Shown here: positions 21,766 to 31,655 of the stretch, piece after piece
Layout of the letters: every line of letters begins with the position of its first letter
Position numbering within the stretch: the stretch's first letter is position 1
Source: Isochrysis galbana
Taxonomy: Eukaryota > Haptophyta > Isochrysidales > Isochrysidaceae
Reading direction: 5' to 3'
Assembly (NCBI GenBank): GCA_018136815.1
Contig: CM030934.1
Span: 57,268-121,267 of the forward strand
Length of the DNA stretch: 64,000 nt
Made by a program: the position numbers and the translations under genes
Notes under the pieces: generated by a model
Databases searched by the model: none
What the model saw: the letters and a program-made list of their open reading frames with translations, nothing else
Told to the model about the DNA's origin: nothing

Positions 21766-22161
21766 GCCCGTTAACAAGTTAATACCATTAATACCCAGTA
21801 ATGGGCAACATCTTACCTGCTAACACCCAGCCCAAAACTAAACCTGTTAATGTGCTGAGTTTGGGCCCTCTGAGAAACTCAAAATTGCCCGTTATTGTAC
21901 CACTAATGGGCACTTGTGGGAGGGGCTCCGAGCACCAGTAGTTGACCTCGCGTTGGGCGCTGGAGGCATAGGAGCGTTCAGAGCGGCCGCGCTCCGCGCG
22001 CACCACCAACTTATCAAAATGTAGATAGTAACTATAGATGGTACATAGATAGCATTCATCCTCTTACGAGCACTACACACTACACTATGCACGAGAGCCA
22101 CACACCAAGACACCACACACGCCGTGTGCCGTGTCGATATCGATATCACTCGGTGTTCTGA
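21766..22161. other. no gene recognised
   Basis: A short inverted repeat (GGGCTGGGTT at 21751 and ACACCCAGCCC near 21824) and AT-rich sequence with TTAA words. It may be the 3' flank of the hAT-like gene on the minus strand. Confidence 0.35.
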
Positions 22162-22710
22162 CTAGCAAACAGAGACGCCTCTAGAGTAGTATCCTTCGCA
22201 TATTTTCCCTGCGGCCGAGAACACACGCTCCACCCCTGCGGTCAACGCCGACGCAGCGCGTGCAGCCTTATTTGCGGCAGTGCGCGCCGCAAACTCCTCA
22301 TTCTCACGCTTCTCTCGAGCCTCAAACGCAGAGATGTCTTGCTCCATACCCGCTAAGTTTGCGAGTGGCTCCCAAGAGTCGTGCTTGGCGTCGAAACCCT
22401 TCCAGCGGATGAGGTAGCGCAGCGTGCCCTTGGCTGTGCCCTTGGCGACGATGTGGTCCACCTCCCAAAGCTCATTCGCGTTGGTGGACGTGGACGTGCG
22501 CTGCTTCCGCTTCCCGACACACTCCGTTGGTTGGCCAAAGAGCATCTCAGCAGAGAGGCATGCACCAAAGCAGGCGGCCATCCCAGAGCGTACGAGCCAG
22601 GTACGCACATGTGGCGGCTTAGATGTCCTCCCACGAGATCGTAGTGGTGCACATCCAAGCCGCCTCCCCACAGCACTGGCGCGCACCGCGGCGAACAGTT
22701 TCGCCGCCAT
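22162..22710 (-). CDS. chromodomain protein with a hAT-transposase C-terminal motif
   Basis: A 182-residue minus-strand frame. The middle (about 22310-22470) is a chromodomain: ELWEVDHIVAKG, then RYLIRWKGFDAKHDSWEP, with the aromatic and acidic residues of the methyl-lysine pocket in the usual places (W.VD, YLIRWKG, W.P). The C-terminus (about 22200-22245) reads AGVERVFSAAGKI, the (S/A)GVERxFSxAG motif of the hAT dimerisation domain. Between them lies an Ala/Glu-rich helix. The catalytic hAT core is missing, so this is a truncated chromo-hAT transposase or a domesticated remnant. A chromodomain could steer insertion to marked chromatin, as in chromoviruses. The N-terminal 60 residues are not recognised. 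Confidence 0.65.
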   Translation of the reverse strand: MAAKLFAAVRASAVGRRLGCAPLRSRGRTSKPPHVRTWLVRSGMAACFGACLSAEMLFGQPTECVGKRKQRTSTSTNANELWEVDHIVAKGTAKGTLRYLIRWKGFDAKHDSWEPLANLAGMEQDISAFEAREKRENEEFAARTAANKAARAASALTAGVERVFSAAGKICEGYYSRGVSVC

Positions 22711-22989
22711 GTGCGGAGGAGCAAGTGGGGGGGGGGGGGGGGAGGGGGGGGGGACAATGATGCGGGAGGAGGGGCGATATTCATAGTAGGGTGTGCTAAA
22801 ACAAAACTTTGGAGAGCACCTACTATCTAGTTATATTATATATCTAGATAACAAGGAGCTCAGAGGAGCTAATAGTATCTAACAAGTTGGTGCTTCAGAG
22901 CTAATAGTATCTAACAAGTTAGCAAATTTCACTAATAGTTTCTAACTAGATAGCCCCAAACCAAACCTATTCCACACCTTAGCCCAGCC
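22711..22989. other. G-run and AT-rich repeated words upstream of the chromo-hAT gene
   Basis: A run of G (22727-22752) is followed by three copies of an (AG)CTAATAGTATCTAACAAG-like word at about 22868, 22900 and 22935. Repeated short words outside a hAT-like gene may be its subterminal repeats. No terminal inverted repeats were found. Confidence 0.4.
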
Positions 22990-23187
22990 ATGTCCGCTCC
23001 GTCGTCGCGCTCGCCCTCGCCCAAGCCCGTCCTCCCGCCTTCCTCTGCTGAGGAGGTGGTCCAGCCTGTCATTCCATCACTCCCGGCCACCTTCGCCGCG
23101 CCTTCCGCCGATCGTCTCCCTTCCGAATCATCGCATATCGGGCCCGTGGTCATGCTCGATCCGTCAAGAGCGCGGAGAAGGGGGTAA
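22990..23187 (+). CDS. short Pro/Ser-rich hypothetical protein
   Basis: A 65-codon frame starting MSAPSSRSPSPKPVLPPSSA, disordered, with a Kozak-like context (GCCATGT). It runs into a 19-bp tandem repeat (GAGCGCGGAGAAGGGGGTA, 23168-23206) and stops there. Perhaps the truncated N-terminus of an element-encoded protein; no domain seen. Confidence 0.25.
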   Translation: MSAPSSRSPSPKPVLPPSSAEEVVQPVIPSLPATFAAPSADRLPSESSHIGPVVMLDPSRARRRG

Positions 23188-23206
23188 AGAGCGCGGAGAA
23201 GGGGGT

Positions 23207-25427
23207 AGGCGGAGCGAGGGCTCCGCCCACCGGAAAATAGGTAAGTCCCGCGCCTGTTTACAGGAGAAGTCGGGACTGAGGACGCCGCCAGCCCGGTAGG
23301 CATAGGAGGAAGGGGGGAACGGATCACCGGGGGGGGGGGCGCGGGCCACCGACCATATCTAAGCCCTTTCCCCCTATCCCCCTAGTAGTGCACGGGGGGA
23401 GTCGCCTGATAATGGCGGGGGGTAAAGGGCCGGGAGAGAGGGGGTGTAGAAAGTTTTGCTGCGTGAGTATAAAGTAGAGGGTCCACGGCCGCGTGTGCGG
23501 TGAGACTATTAAGAAGTTAATTAATTCTGCGTCCTTGCCGTTTTGTAGCGGGGGCCCGCCCCTATCTTTCGGCCTCTCTGCCCTATCATCTCCGCTGCCG
23601 TCATGCTCTTGCCGCACAGCCACCAACCGAGACCGTCGCCACGCACTTCGCAGATTACGCCGTCGTCGGCACCTTCGCCACTGCATCCCTTCCCCACATT
23701 TGCTATTCCTACTATCACACTGTCGTTTGGCTTGGCCAACTCGCCCGCCTTTGTGCACGCCTATCCACTTTCTCCCTCCTATATTTTTTCGGCCCCCACC
23801 TCGTTCGAACCGCCGGTCGTCGCGCAAAGCCGCCGTCTGCCGTTGTTTCGACGAACCTTGACGAGAAACTCGCCGCTGTCGACGGTCCTTGGCCCACCGT
23901 GGCTGCCGTTACCTCAGAACTTGTGTTCGGCTTGGCGCCATGCCTACATGCTACCTTCGCCACAAGCCACGCTCTCTCGTCCATTTCCTCCTTCAACACT
24001 GTCACCAGCCCACCGCTCAGCGTGCACAGCCTTCATTGGCCATGACTGTTGCGCACCGCTGCCGCCACCGATGCCACTGCCCGCCCCAGCCGGCTGCCGC
24101 TGCCCCTCACCTATCTACTGCTCGCCGACTTGCCTCAATGTCCACCCGACCACCTTCCCCTCATCTTTCCTTTCTTCATCATCAAGCCAGCCACCGCTGC
24201 GCTTGGGCCGCATTTCCCCGCACACCCTCGCCGTCCGCTACCGTCGCCACGCATTGAGCTGCCACTGCTGCACCTGCCTCGCCTCTGCGCGAGCCAGCTG
24301 CCATTTCCTGCGTTCGACACCACCACACCACCTTACACCTCGCCAGCCACTGCCCTCTCTTCCTTTCCAACCCCGCCGCCGGACCGCTCTCACCGCCGCT
24401 CGCCGCGCACACACTTCGCCTTCCATCGCCGTAACGATCCCCGCCCAGCACGCCGCCGCCGCCGCCGACTGTGCCGCCCCTCTTCCACTTGAAGCCGCCG
24501 CCGGCGCGCCACCTGTATGCAGCATAGCTGCTCCATGACCTTCACCATCCTCGCCCTCCCTCTTTCTTCCCATTCCCGCCGCCGGCCCGCTCTAACCGCC
24601 GCTCGCCGCACACCCCCGCCACCTGCCACCGCCGTCACCCGGCCCGCCGAACGCACCGCTGCTGCCGCCACTCCTCTTGCCACCTTAGCTGCCGCCGCCT
24701 GCCACCTGTCTTCAACGCCAGCGCCGCCCTCCCCTTCCCTCTCCCACTGCACGCGCAGGTGCGAAGTTGGCGGTCAAGCGCCCCTCGCTCGACGTCATGG
24801 CGGCGGCGCGCCTCGCTCGACGGCATGGCGGCGCGGGCTCATGGCCGGCGCCGTGGTGGCAGTGCACGGGCACCCTTCGAGCGATCCGCCAGTTGCCATG
24901 GCTGCCGGAGCCCTGCACAGATGCTGGATGCCGGGCGCGGAGATGCTGGGCTGTCAGGCGCGATAGAAAGCGGGACGGTGCTCACCGGGCTATGGGCTGA
25001 ACACGCGGCGATGGCGGCGAGTGTGTTGTCGGTTTGTGGGCAGCGCGGCGAGGCACGAGGGCTGAAGCGCTCCGGGGCTGGGAACGGTGCGGGAGGGGCG
25101 CGTGGCGGGTGCTGGGTTTTGTACAAGCTTGTTTCGCCAGAAATTTCCTTCGTCTGATGGATATTTTGCGGCTGGCGGTTTTGGTCGGTTTGCGGATCTT
25201 TTTGGGGGGAGAGGGGCGAGAGCAGAGCGGCGGCAGGGCGGCGGAGACGGGGGACGACGGCGTGGGGGGGGGGGGGACGAGGTGTGGTTCGGAGGGGGCT
25301 GCCTGCGAACGCACGTGAGGAGCCGTGTCCAAAGTTGGAACTCTCAGTAGACCCGATTTTGTACCCCTTGTGCTGGTGTTCTATTGTATCCTCAGGACCG
25401 CTACCTTGCCGCTCACACATTATTTTG
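23207..25427. other. GC-rich low-complexity sequence, no gene recognised
   Basis: From about 23490 the sequence begins GTGCGGTGAGACTATTAA, nearly identical to 14373-14391 next to the non-LTR RT fragment. It continues as C-rich Pro/Ala/Arg-type low-complexity DNA to about 24840, in the style of families A and B. 24750-25420 is G-rich and also without a recognisable gene, apart from lead-in sequence to the sulfotransferase fragment. Confidence 0.5.
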
Positions 25428-25944
25428 ATGGCGCTGCTAAAGTCGCAGCAAAAGCTACCAGCAGCGTCAATTGGAGAAGCCAATCAGTCGGCTCCCACAA
25501 GTAGGCACGTTTGGGAGGCTCAGCTCGCACAGTGCACCATCATATGGTTCATTCACATTCCAAAGACCGGAGGGACTACAGTTCGCGATTCGCGATGTAC
25601 TGAAAAATACAACATCCGATAGGGTTTTCTTCTACGACTTGAATCCAAGTAAGAGGAACCGGCATGTCTACGTCAGCCACGGTTCACGTCATAACTGGCA
25701 TCGGCCCGACCTCCTCCTCGCGCTTGCGCAGCGAGACGGGCGTAAGATCATCGTCGATGCAGAAACGCCCCTCGCTGATCTGAAGCATCACGGCTACCCG
25801 TGGCTCAACAACACATGTTTCTTTTCCGTTGCGCGCAATCCCTACGAGTGGGTGCTGAGCGCGGCAAACCACATGAACCGGAGCATTGACTCCAAAATTG
25901 GCTATTTTGACCATCAAAACATTCAGTCCTACATGACTGGCTAA
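25428..25944 (+). pseudogene. sulfotransferase-family protein, frameshifted and truncated
   Basis: From ATG 25428 the frame carries FIHIPKTGGTT (25551-25580), the 5'-phosphosulfate-binding loop of the Sulfotransfer_2 family. At about 25580-25590 the frame must shift by one base: the continuation IRDVLKNTTSDRVFFYDLNP and HVYVSHGSRHN lies in another frame, ending at TAA 25942-25944. Around 25830-25860 it holds VARNPYEWVLSAANHM, the 3'-phosphate-binding RxPxxxxxS motif. Family members move sulfate from PAPS to sugars in the Golgi lumen. With both PAPS motifs but only about 170 residues, the C-terminal half is missing. An LRR fragment follows directly. Confidence 0.7.
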
Positions 25945-26097
25945 GACCAAAAGCGTTCAATTATCCCCATCCCTGCTGACACCTTTCATTGTCACCTGGA
26001 GGTTACTTGAGTCAACTTGACCCTTCACATGTTGAAACACACACGTGGTCTGACTCCATTCACTCGATTTGGGGGGCTGACGCGTCACCTCGCGTCT

Positions 26098-26395
26098 ATG
26101 GCGCTGCTTCGTGAGGTGGAGCTGCGCTGCGTGCAACACCCGTGGAAGGAGCTGCGCGCGGCGCTGCTAGGGCTGCCACTGCTGGTGTCCCTGATCCTCC
26201 AAGATGTGCATGTCCACGACGAGGAGTGCTGGCTGACCGACATCATGCACGAGGATAATGCGGACATCGTGGCGCACGTGCTACGCAACGGACGCAAGCC
26301 GCTGCGCAAGGTGCACATCGTAGGGACCGAGCTGGGCGACGCCGGGGTGCGCGTGTTGTGCGAGGCGCTCGCAACGCGTCAGCTGCCCGCGTCGA
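26098..26395 (+). pseudogene. leucine-rich-repeat (RI-type) fragment
   Basis: Frame MALLREVELRCVQHPW, then ALLGLPLLVSLILQDVHV and ELGDAGVRVLCEALA, which has the LxxLxL...LGDxGVxxLCxAL pattern of ribonuclease-inhibitor-type LRRs. It ends abruptly near 26390, where the opposite strand becomes coding for the D5-like protein, so a rearrangement joined two unrelated sequences. No complete gene is present. Confidence 0.5.
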
Positions 26396-27291
26396 AACGG
26401 GAAAAACGTCACCGAGCGCACGTCCAGGATACCATTCCGGAAGGAGAAGAGGCGGTGGTTGTACCGCAGCTCCGGAAAGTCGCGGTCGTTGCCCTTCTGC
26501 AGGTGCGAACACACGTGCTCCGCGTGGTTCAGCTGGCTCGTCAGCCGCACCCACAATGAGTAGTTCAGGTGCTTCTCGGCGCACTCGTAGATGAAGTTGA
26601 GCACTCGGCCGCGACAGCGCCATGCGCCCGTGCGTTCACCATCCACCACAATCTCCTCGTAGTACGACTCCCCGTACCGGCGGTAGTTGTACGCACCGAA
26701 CTGCTCCAGCACGCGCAGAAGCACAATCTGGTGGTCGTTGAGCTTATCGTCATCGTCGATGAGTGTCCTAGCCCGCTCCTCCCAGCTCATTGCCACCGAA
26801 CGATCTGCGCTCGCGGCCACTGCCGTCCAATCCAGCAAAAGCCGTCTCCCAAAATGCATTGCCTGTGCGATACGACCCATGTCGCGCCTGCGCTCCACCC
26901 CCGGTGCACCACCATCGTCTACCATCGTCAGCATCCCCTGTGGATCGTCCGGATGGTACACCTGCTCCATCTGCATGTACAGCACCGACAGTGCGCAGAT
27001 CGCCTCCGAGAAGCGACGGTCGACATCCGAGGGCATGTGAGACGCATGTGGGTCCAACCCGATGCGCTCACACACCCACTCATAGTACACTGTTGCGTCA
27101 CCCAACGGAGGGTCCAGCCAGCGTGCCACCAAGTGGTCCATCAGGCGCTGCACAAGCACACCATCCACATTCGGAGGCATGTCGCGCCGCGCGAACGCTG
27201 CGAGTAGTTCATCCGCGTCATCCAATGTCACGGAAGGCGCACGAGGGGGCGGCACCACAAGCTCCTCCTCCGATTCCGAAGAATCCTCCAT
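26390..27291 (-). pseudogene. D5-like primase-helicase N-terminal fragment (giant-virus type)
   Basis: Starting at ATG 27291 (MEDSSESEEELVVPPP), about 300 residues on the minus strand. Helical sequence is followed by HLQKGNDRDFPELRYN and HRLFSFRNGILDVRSVTFFP at about 26400-26500. The pattern (R/H)h(l/v)FSFxNGhhD...F.P is the landmark preceding the helicase in D5-like primase-helicases of large algal DNA viruses and of related virophage/polinton-like elements, where the enzyme opens replicating DNA. The SF3 helicase part (Walker A/B) is absent: the frame runs into the antisense of an LRR fragment. I therefore call a truncated endogenous viral fragment. The two Met codons upstream (to 27348) are less likely starts. 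Confidence 0.62.
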
Positions 27292-27379
27292 CCTCCTGAT
27301 ACTCACTAGCGCCCGATGTACTGCACAAATGTCGAAATCTGACCACATAGGGCTTCACGCTGTGCCCCAGCACGCGCAC

Positions 27380-27805
27380 GTTGTGTGCACTTGATACGCG
27401 CCTCTGTGTGCACTTGATACGCGCCTCTTTGTGCACTCGATACGCACCTCTGTGGGTACTTCATACGTACGGCACTTGGCAGTACTCATTCTCGCACTCC
27501 AGCCCGGAGGCGCAGCAGTCTCGCGTGGAACCACCACACTCTTCACCCTCGGCGCCACACGGCACTTGGCAGTACTCATTCTCGCACTCCGGCCCGGAGG
27601 CGCAGCAGTCTCGCGCGGCACCACCACACTCTTCACCCTCGGCGCCACACGGCACTTGGCAGTACTCATTCTCGCACTCCAGTCTCGCGCGGAACCACCA
27701 CACTGCTCACCCTCGGCGCCACACGGTGTGCACTTGATACGCGTAGGTGTGCACTTGATACGAACCTCTGTGTGCACTCCATAGGCATCGCTGTGTGCAC
27801 TTGCT
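27380..27805. repeat. 90-bp tandem repeats flanked by ~24-bp TGTGCACTTGATACG repeats
   Basis: The core has two complete 90-bp units (27471-27560, 27561-27650) and a third with a 16-bp deletion (27651-27725). On both sides the 24-bp-class word GTGTGCACTTGATACGCGCC is repeated (27388-27450 and 27723-27790). 90 is a multiple of three, so the core repeats stay in one reading frame. Confidence 0.92.
27461..27703 (-). CDS. cysteine-rich tandem-repeat protein fragment, knottin-like spacing
   Basis: Minus-strand frame containing a 30-residue unit, CGAEGEECGGAARDCC then ASGPECENEYCQVP, repeated. The spacing per unit is C-x6-C-x6-CC-x5-C-x4-C, which fits the inhibitor cystine knot pattern (three disulfides, adjacent cysteines in the middle). 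Such units occur in secreted or surface proteins of many organisms. I infer an extracellular role but see no signal peptide, because the third unit has a 16-bp deletion that breaks the frame upstream. So this is either a broken gene or one exon of a longer gene. Only the spacing, not sequence identity, supports a knottin fold. Confidence 0.45.
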   Translation of the reverse strand: MWWFRARLECENEYCQVPCGAEGEECGGAARDCCASGPECENEYCQVPCGAEGEECGGSTRDCCASGLECENEYCQVPYV

Positions 27806-27865
27806 GATGTGCATTGCCACTATTTTTTTCTCGATTACATCAATCAACGAGACGCACCAATCCAA

Positions 27866-28165
27866 ATGAGCTCTTGTCAAGGCCCTTGTCTTCCTCACTG
27901 CACCACGTCCAGTCACCCCATCATCACGGGACTGGGTTACTTGGCGTTAGTCCACATTGTCGCATGCGCCGTCTACTTTGTCGCCACAAGGAGGCTTGGC
28001 ACTCCATTCAGTGACAGCCTGACCACAGAGCAGCGCGCCATTCGTACGTCCAGTGCATGTACACGAAGGCGCGCGTACGTTGTCGGTTGTGTCATCGGCA
28101 TCCTTGTCTGCATTGCTGTGTGGTGGGGCCTCAATCGCTCGAGAAGAGCATTTCCAGAGGCATAG
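27866..28165 (+). CDS. small two-helix membrane protein
   Basis: About 99 residues from ATG 27866 (MSSCQGPCLP); an in-frame ATG at 27809 is also possible. Two hydrophobic spans are visible: IITGLGYLALVHIVACAVYF at residues 22-41, and RAYVVGCVIGILVCIAVWWG near residues 72-92, followed by a basic tail. The frame ends at TAG 28163-28165. I recognise no family. The composition is unlike the surrounding repeats and consistent with a real protein. Small multi-helix membrane proteins are frequent next to D5 genes in algal virus genomes, so it may belong to the same viral insertion. Confidence 0.45.
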   Translation: MSSCQGPCLPHCTTSSHPIITGLGYLALVHIVACAVYFVATRRLGTPFSDSLTTEQRAIRTSSACTRRRAYVVGCVIGILVCIAVWWGLNRSRRAFPEA

Positions 28166-28240
28166 GACCAACTTTGGGTGTGTTCAAGAACGAGCCACAA
28201 AAAAGTGTACGGGCGTAGGCAATATCAACGACCCCAACAA

Positions 28241-31200
28241 ATGGGTCACCAATGGATGTTTGGTATCATACTCATGTGCAATGTGGTCGGCGACGGGGAG
28301 GCAAGCCAACTCACATGTAGGTGTCAGAAACGATCCTCCAAAAGTCCTCCACCATCCCTCTTTTCACCACTACCTTTCATCCCCCCGTCCTCACCAGCTG
28401 CCTCACCGCCGCCACTGTCCCCTTCTCCCTCTTCGCCGCACCTATTGTCCCCACTCCCTTACCCCTCACCCTCGCCACCACCACCACCAATCGCTCATTT
28501 GCCACCTTCGCCATCACCTCCTCCACCATCGTCTCCTTCTATGCCGCCACCTTCGCCTCCACCTCCCCCCTCATCGCCACCGCCTCCCTCGCCGCCACCG
28601 CCTCCCTCGCCGCCACCGCCTCCCTCGTCGCCACCGCCTCCCTCGCCGCCACCGCCTCCCTCGTCGCCACCGCTATCCTCGCCGCCCTCTCCAACCCCTA
28701 CCTCGCCGCCTCCTCCCATGCCTCCGGCAACAATCCTGTAGCCACCACCTTCGAGAGTCCACAGACGGCAGACAACCTCGCCGCCGCGATCACAGGCTCC
28801 GAGGATGCCAACCTGTGGGTGCGTGATCTCGACGTGGGCGCGGTGGATCCTCTCACGATGTGCCCAACAGGCGCGGATGTGGAGACCGCGCGTGTGGCGT
28901 TTGTGCAGGCGGCAGGCGACTGCTGGCAGCACGTACACCCACGCCTATTCGATGTCTTCGACTTCAGCTACTGGCAGGGTGCACACCCAGGTGGGAGGAC
29001 CGCCATCCAGAAGTGGGCCAATCAAGGTTCGGTGCAGCTGAACTATCCGCACCAGGACCTGCCCACTGGCGTCAATGGGCACACGATGACGCGCTTCGAG
29101 ACGTATTCTAGTGCACAGATCCCGCGCATCGGGCGCTTTGGGGACGAAGTGCGCTTCGACGACCTGCCCGCAACGCTGCGCACTGCGGCCGTCGCCGCAT
29201 GGTGGGACGAGAGCCAAGCGAGCCGCCGTCTCGAGCCGCACGTGGCGTGTGGATCGCACGGCGAGACGGCCAACGATCCACGCATCGGCCCCGGCTTCCT
29301 CTACTTCACCAAGATCGACCTGCTTACGCGCAACACACCCTCGCCAGTGGAACGAGCATTCTACGACAATGGGAATGCACTGCCCACCATCTGGTACGAG
29401 GTGGCGACGTCCGCACCCGACCAGTTGCGACAGCGGGTGGCGTGGGCGCTTGCGCAGCTGGTGGTGCTCGGACGCCAGGGGCAGATCGCGATCGACTCGA
29501 ATGAGCGCTCCACCTACTTCCACGACATCCTCGTCCGTCATGCGTTCGGTGACTACCGTGTACTACTACGCGAAGTGACCTTTAGTGCGGCGATGGGAGA
29601 CTTCCTCACCTTTCGAGGTAACCGTGCGCGCTCGTGCCTCGGTGTCTCGCCTTCAAGCAATCCGTGTGGCTCCGACCCTGACGAGAATTACGCGCGTGAG
29701 ATCATGCAGCTCTTCACGATTGGTACTATCCACATGCGTGAAGACGGCAGTTTCGTACGTGACAGCGATGGTCGCGTCCTCGAGACGTACACCAACGACG
29801 ACATCATCGACATGGCACGGGTGTTCACAGGGCTCGACACGATAGCGGAGCGGGGCAATACCGAGACGATCCCGGGTCGTGTCAACCACATCGACGCGAT
29901 GGAGATCGATCCCAACGTGCACGACGTCTTCCCTAAGATGGACCTCCATCGGGGCTACCTAGGGGATGGTCGGCCGCTCTGTCACGAGGAACCGGGAAAC
30001 CATTTCCTGCGCAAGGGTGCGGTGTTCCGGTACTTGGGCGCCTTCGATCCTACGTGGTACGCCAACGGCCTGCTGCTGCCACCCCTTGTGGAAGAGGGTG
30101 GTCCGCTACATGCGGCCTTGTGCGCCCGCCCGGCACCCGGTGAGCCGTGCGACTTTCGCATCTACACCGAGCTCGAGGGACGTTTGGAGTGCACAGGTGC
30201 GGATGAGTGCACAGCCGCGGGCGCCAACGTGCCCCCGCCACGACTCTGGCGTGTAAAGGACACCTTTGGTACATCGGACGCCTACTACGAGTACACGGGA
30301 CCCGCGTGCGTGGAGCTTGCCTTCTTCGGTGCGGGGCGGGAGGCGGCGCCAGGCAACGGTGACACGAGCAAACAGCTCGTCTGCCTGGACCCATCGCTTC
30401 CCGAGGCGGGCGTTGTGTGCTGCAGAGGCGCACCCGGTGGAGCGCCGGAGGCCCTGTGCACTTCGATCGGTGAGTATGTGCCATGGGACGAGGCCAAGGC
30501 GCGATGCGCCACCCACGGAGCGCACATTTGCGCGGTCGGCCCACTTGAATCCTCCCCTGCAAGGAGCGAGTGCTACGGTCGCATCTCGCAAGAAAAGAGC
30601 TTTCTGGTGTGGCAAAATGCGGCGTGTGAGCAGCGGATCCTTGTGGACCGGGTGGGCAAAGTGTCGATCACGCACAGCGTATCCCAACCTGACCGCACAC
30701 TGCTCCGCTTCCGTGCCACAAGCGGCGATGGCGCGTTCCGAGTCCGATGGGAAGGCGGTGAGCACCCCGGTGTGAGTGAGGCACATTGCCTCGCTGCGAG
30801 TGGTGCGTGGACCGCGTACGGTTGTGCGGTTGGGCTGAGCGTCACCGAAGCGGCCGCCTTTGAGCAGAACACGCTGCCCACGAACCGTCGTGAGGCGGAG
30901 GAGGCGCTGCGTATTGGAGCGCACTTCGACCCGAGTGAGGAGAGCGCGTATGAGCGCTGCGTGAGCACGGTGTGCATTCGCTCCGAAGCAGCCGCTGACG
31001 TGCGCATCTTTGTGCCGCGTGTGGCCGCCCAGGCCATCGGGCGTGAGGCGATCTTCTTGATGCGCTTCAACGCGACACATGAACGCGCCTTCCGCAACCG
31101 CGTCTCGATGGTACGCGCCGGTACAGGACAGTTCCGCAACCCTCCGCACTTCCTCAGTGCAACGATGGTGCCCGACATGCGGCTGAATGGTGTACGCGCA

Positions 31201-31655
31201 GTGGAAGCCGAGCTTGACGCGGCGCTCGAGATGCTTGTCCTCCACCCCAACACAGCACCTTTTATCGCGAGACACTTGGCGCGTTCTCTCGTCACATCGA
31301 ACCCGTCCCTCCGCTATGTGCGCGAGATTGCACGCGCCTTCCGCACGGGCCGGTACGGTCAGCTGATGTTCTCGGGACGACCCTGCTCGATCGTGAGGCC
31401 AGTGCCTCCGAACTCGAGGCTGACCCTGATTACGGGATGATCCGAGAGCCCGTGCTGCGCATCGTCCACCTACTGCGCTCACTCGAAGCGCACGTACAAC
31501 ACGGCGAGCTGATGGAAGTGATTCTTGGCCAGACTTTAGACCAAGAGCCGTTGACACCTCCTTCCGTCTTCTCCTTCTTCTCGCCCACTTACCGCCCACG
31601 GGGTCGCGCGACCGATGCGCAGCTTGTCGCACCCGTCGCCCAGATCATGACTTCC
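28241..31655 (+). CDS. secreted Pro-rich DUF1800-domain protein (frameshifted)
   Basis: Start chosen at ATG 28241, which gives a short hydrophobic N-terminus (MGHQWMFGIILMCNVV), a possible signal peptide. A Pro/Ser-rich stalk (28330-28735, PPPSPPPP-type) follows. The frame shifts by one base near 28740 and a long frame to 31440 follows. Landmarks of DUF1800 are FDVFDFSYW, LRQRVAWALAQLVVLG, HAFGDYRVLLREVTFSAAMG and DENYAREIMQLFTIG (around 29680). Between the two halves of the domain (about 30130-31050) is a Cys-containing insert with VPWDEAKARCATHGAHIC, lectin-like in look. A second shift near 31378 is needed to continue with TTLLDREAS and YGMIREPVLRIVHLLRS. Function is unknown; in bacteria DUF1800 genes pair with DUF1501 genes, as here. 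Confidence 0.8.

Noticed and set aside
22990-23187. Short Ser/Pro frame as a definite gene
   Set aside because: It ends in a tandem repeat and has no recognisable feature; kept only as a low-confidence entry.
27471-27725. CRISPR-like array
   Set aside because: Units are contiguous 90-bp direct repeats without unique spacers, in a eukaryotic genome.
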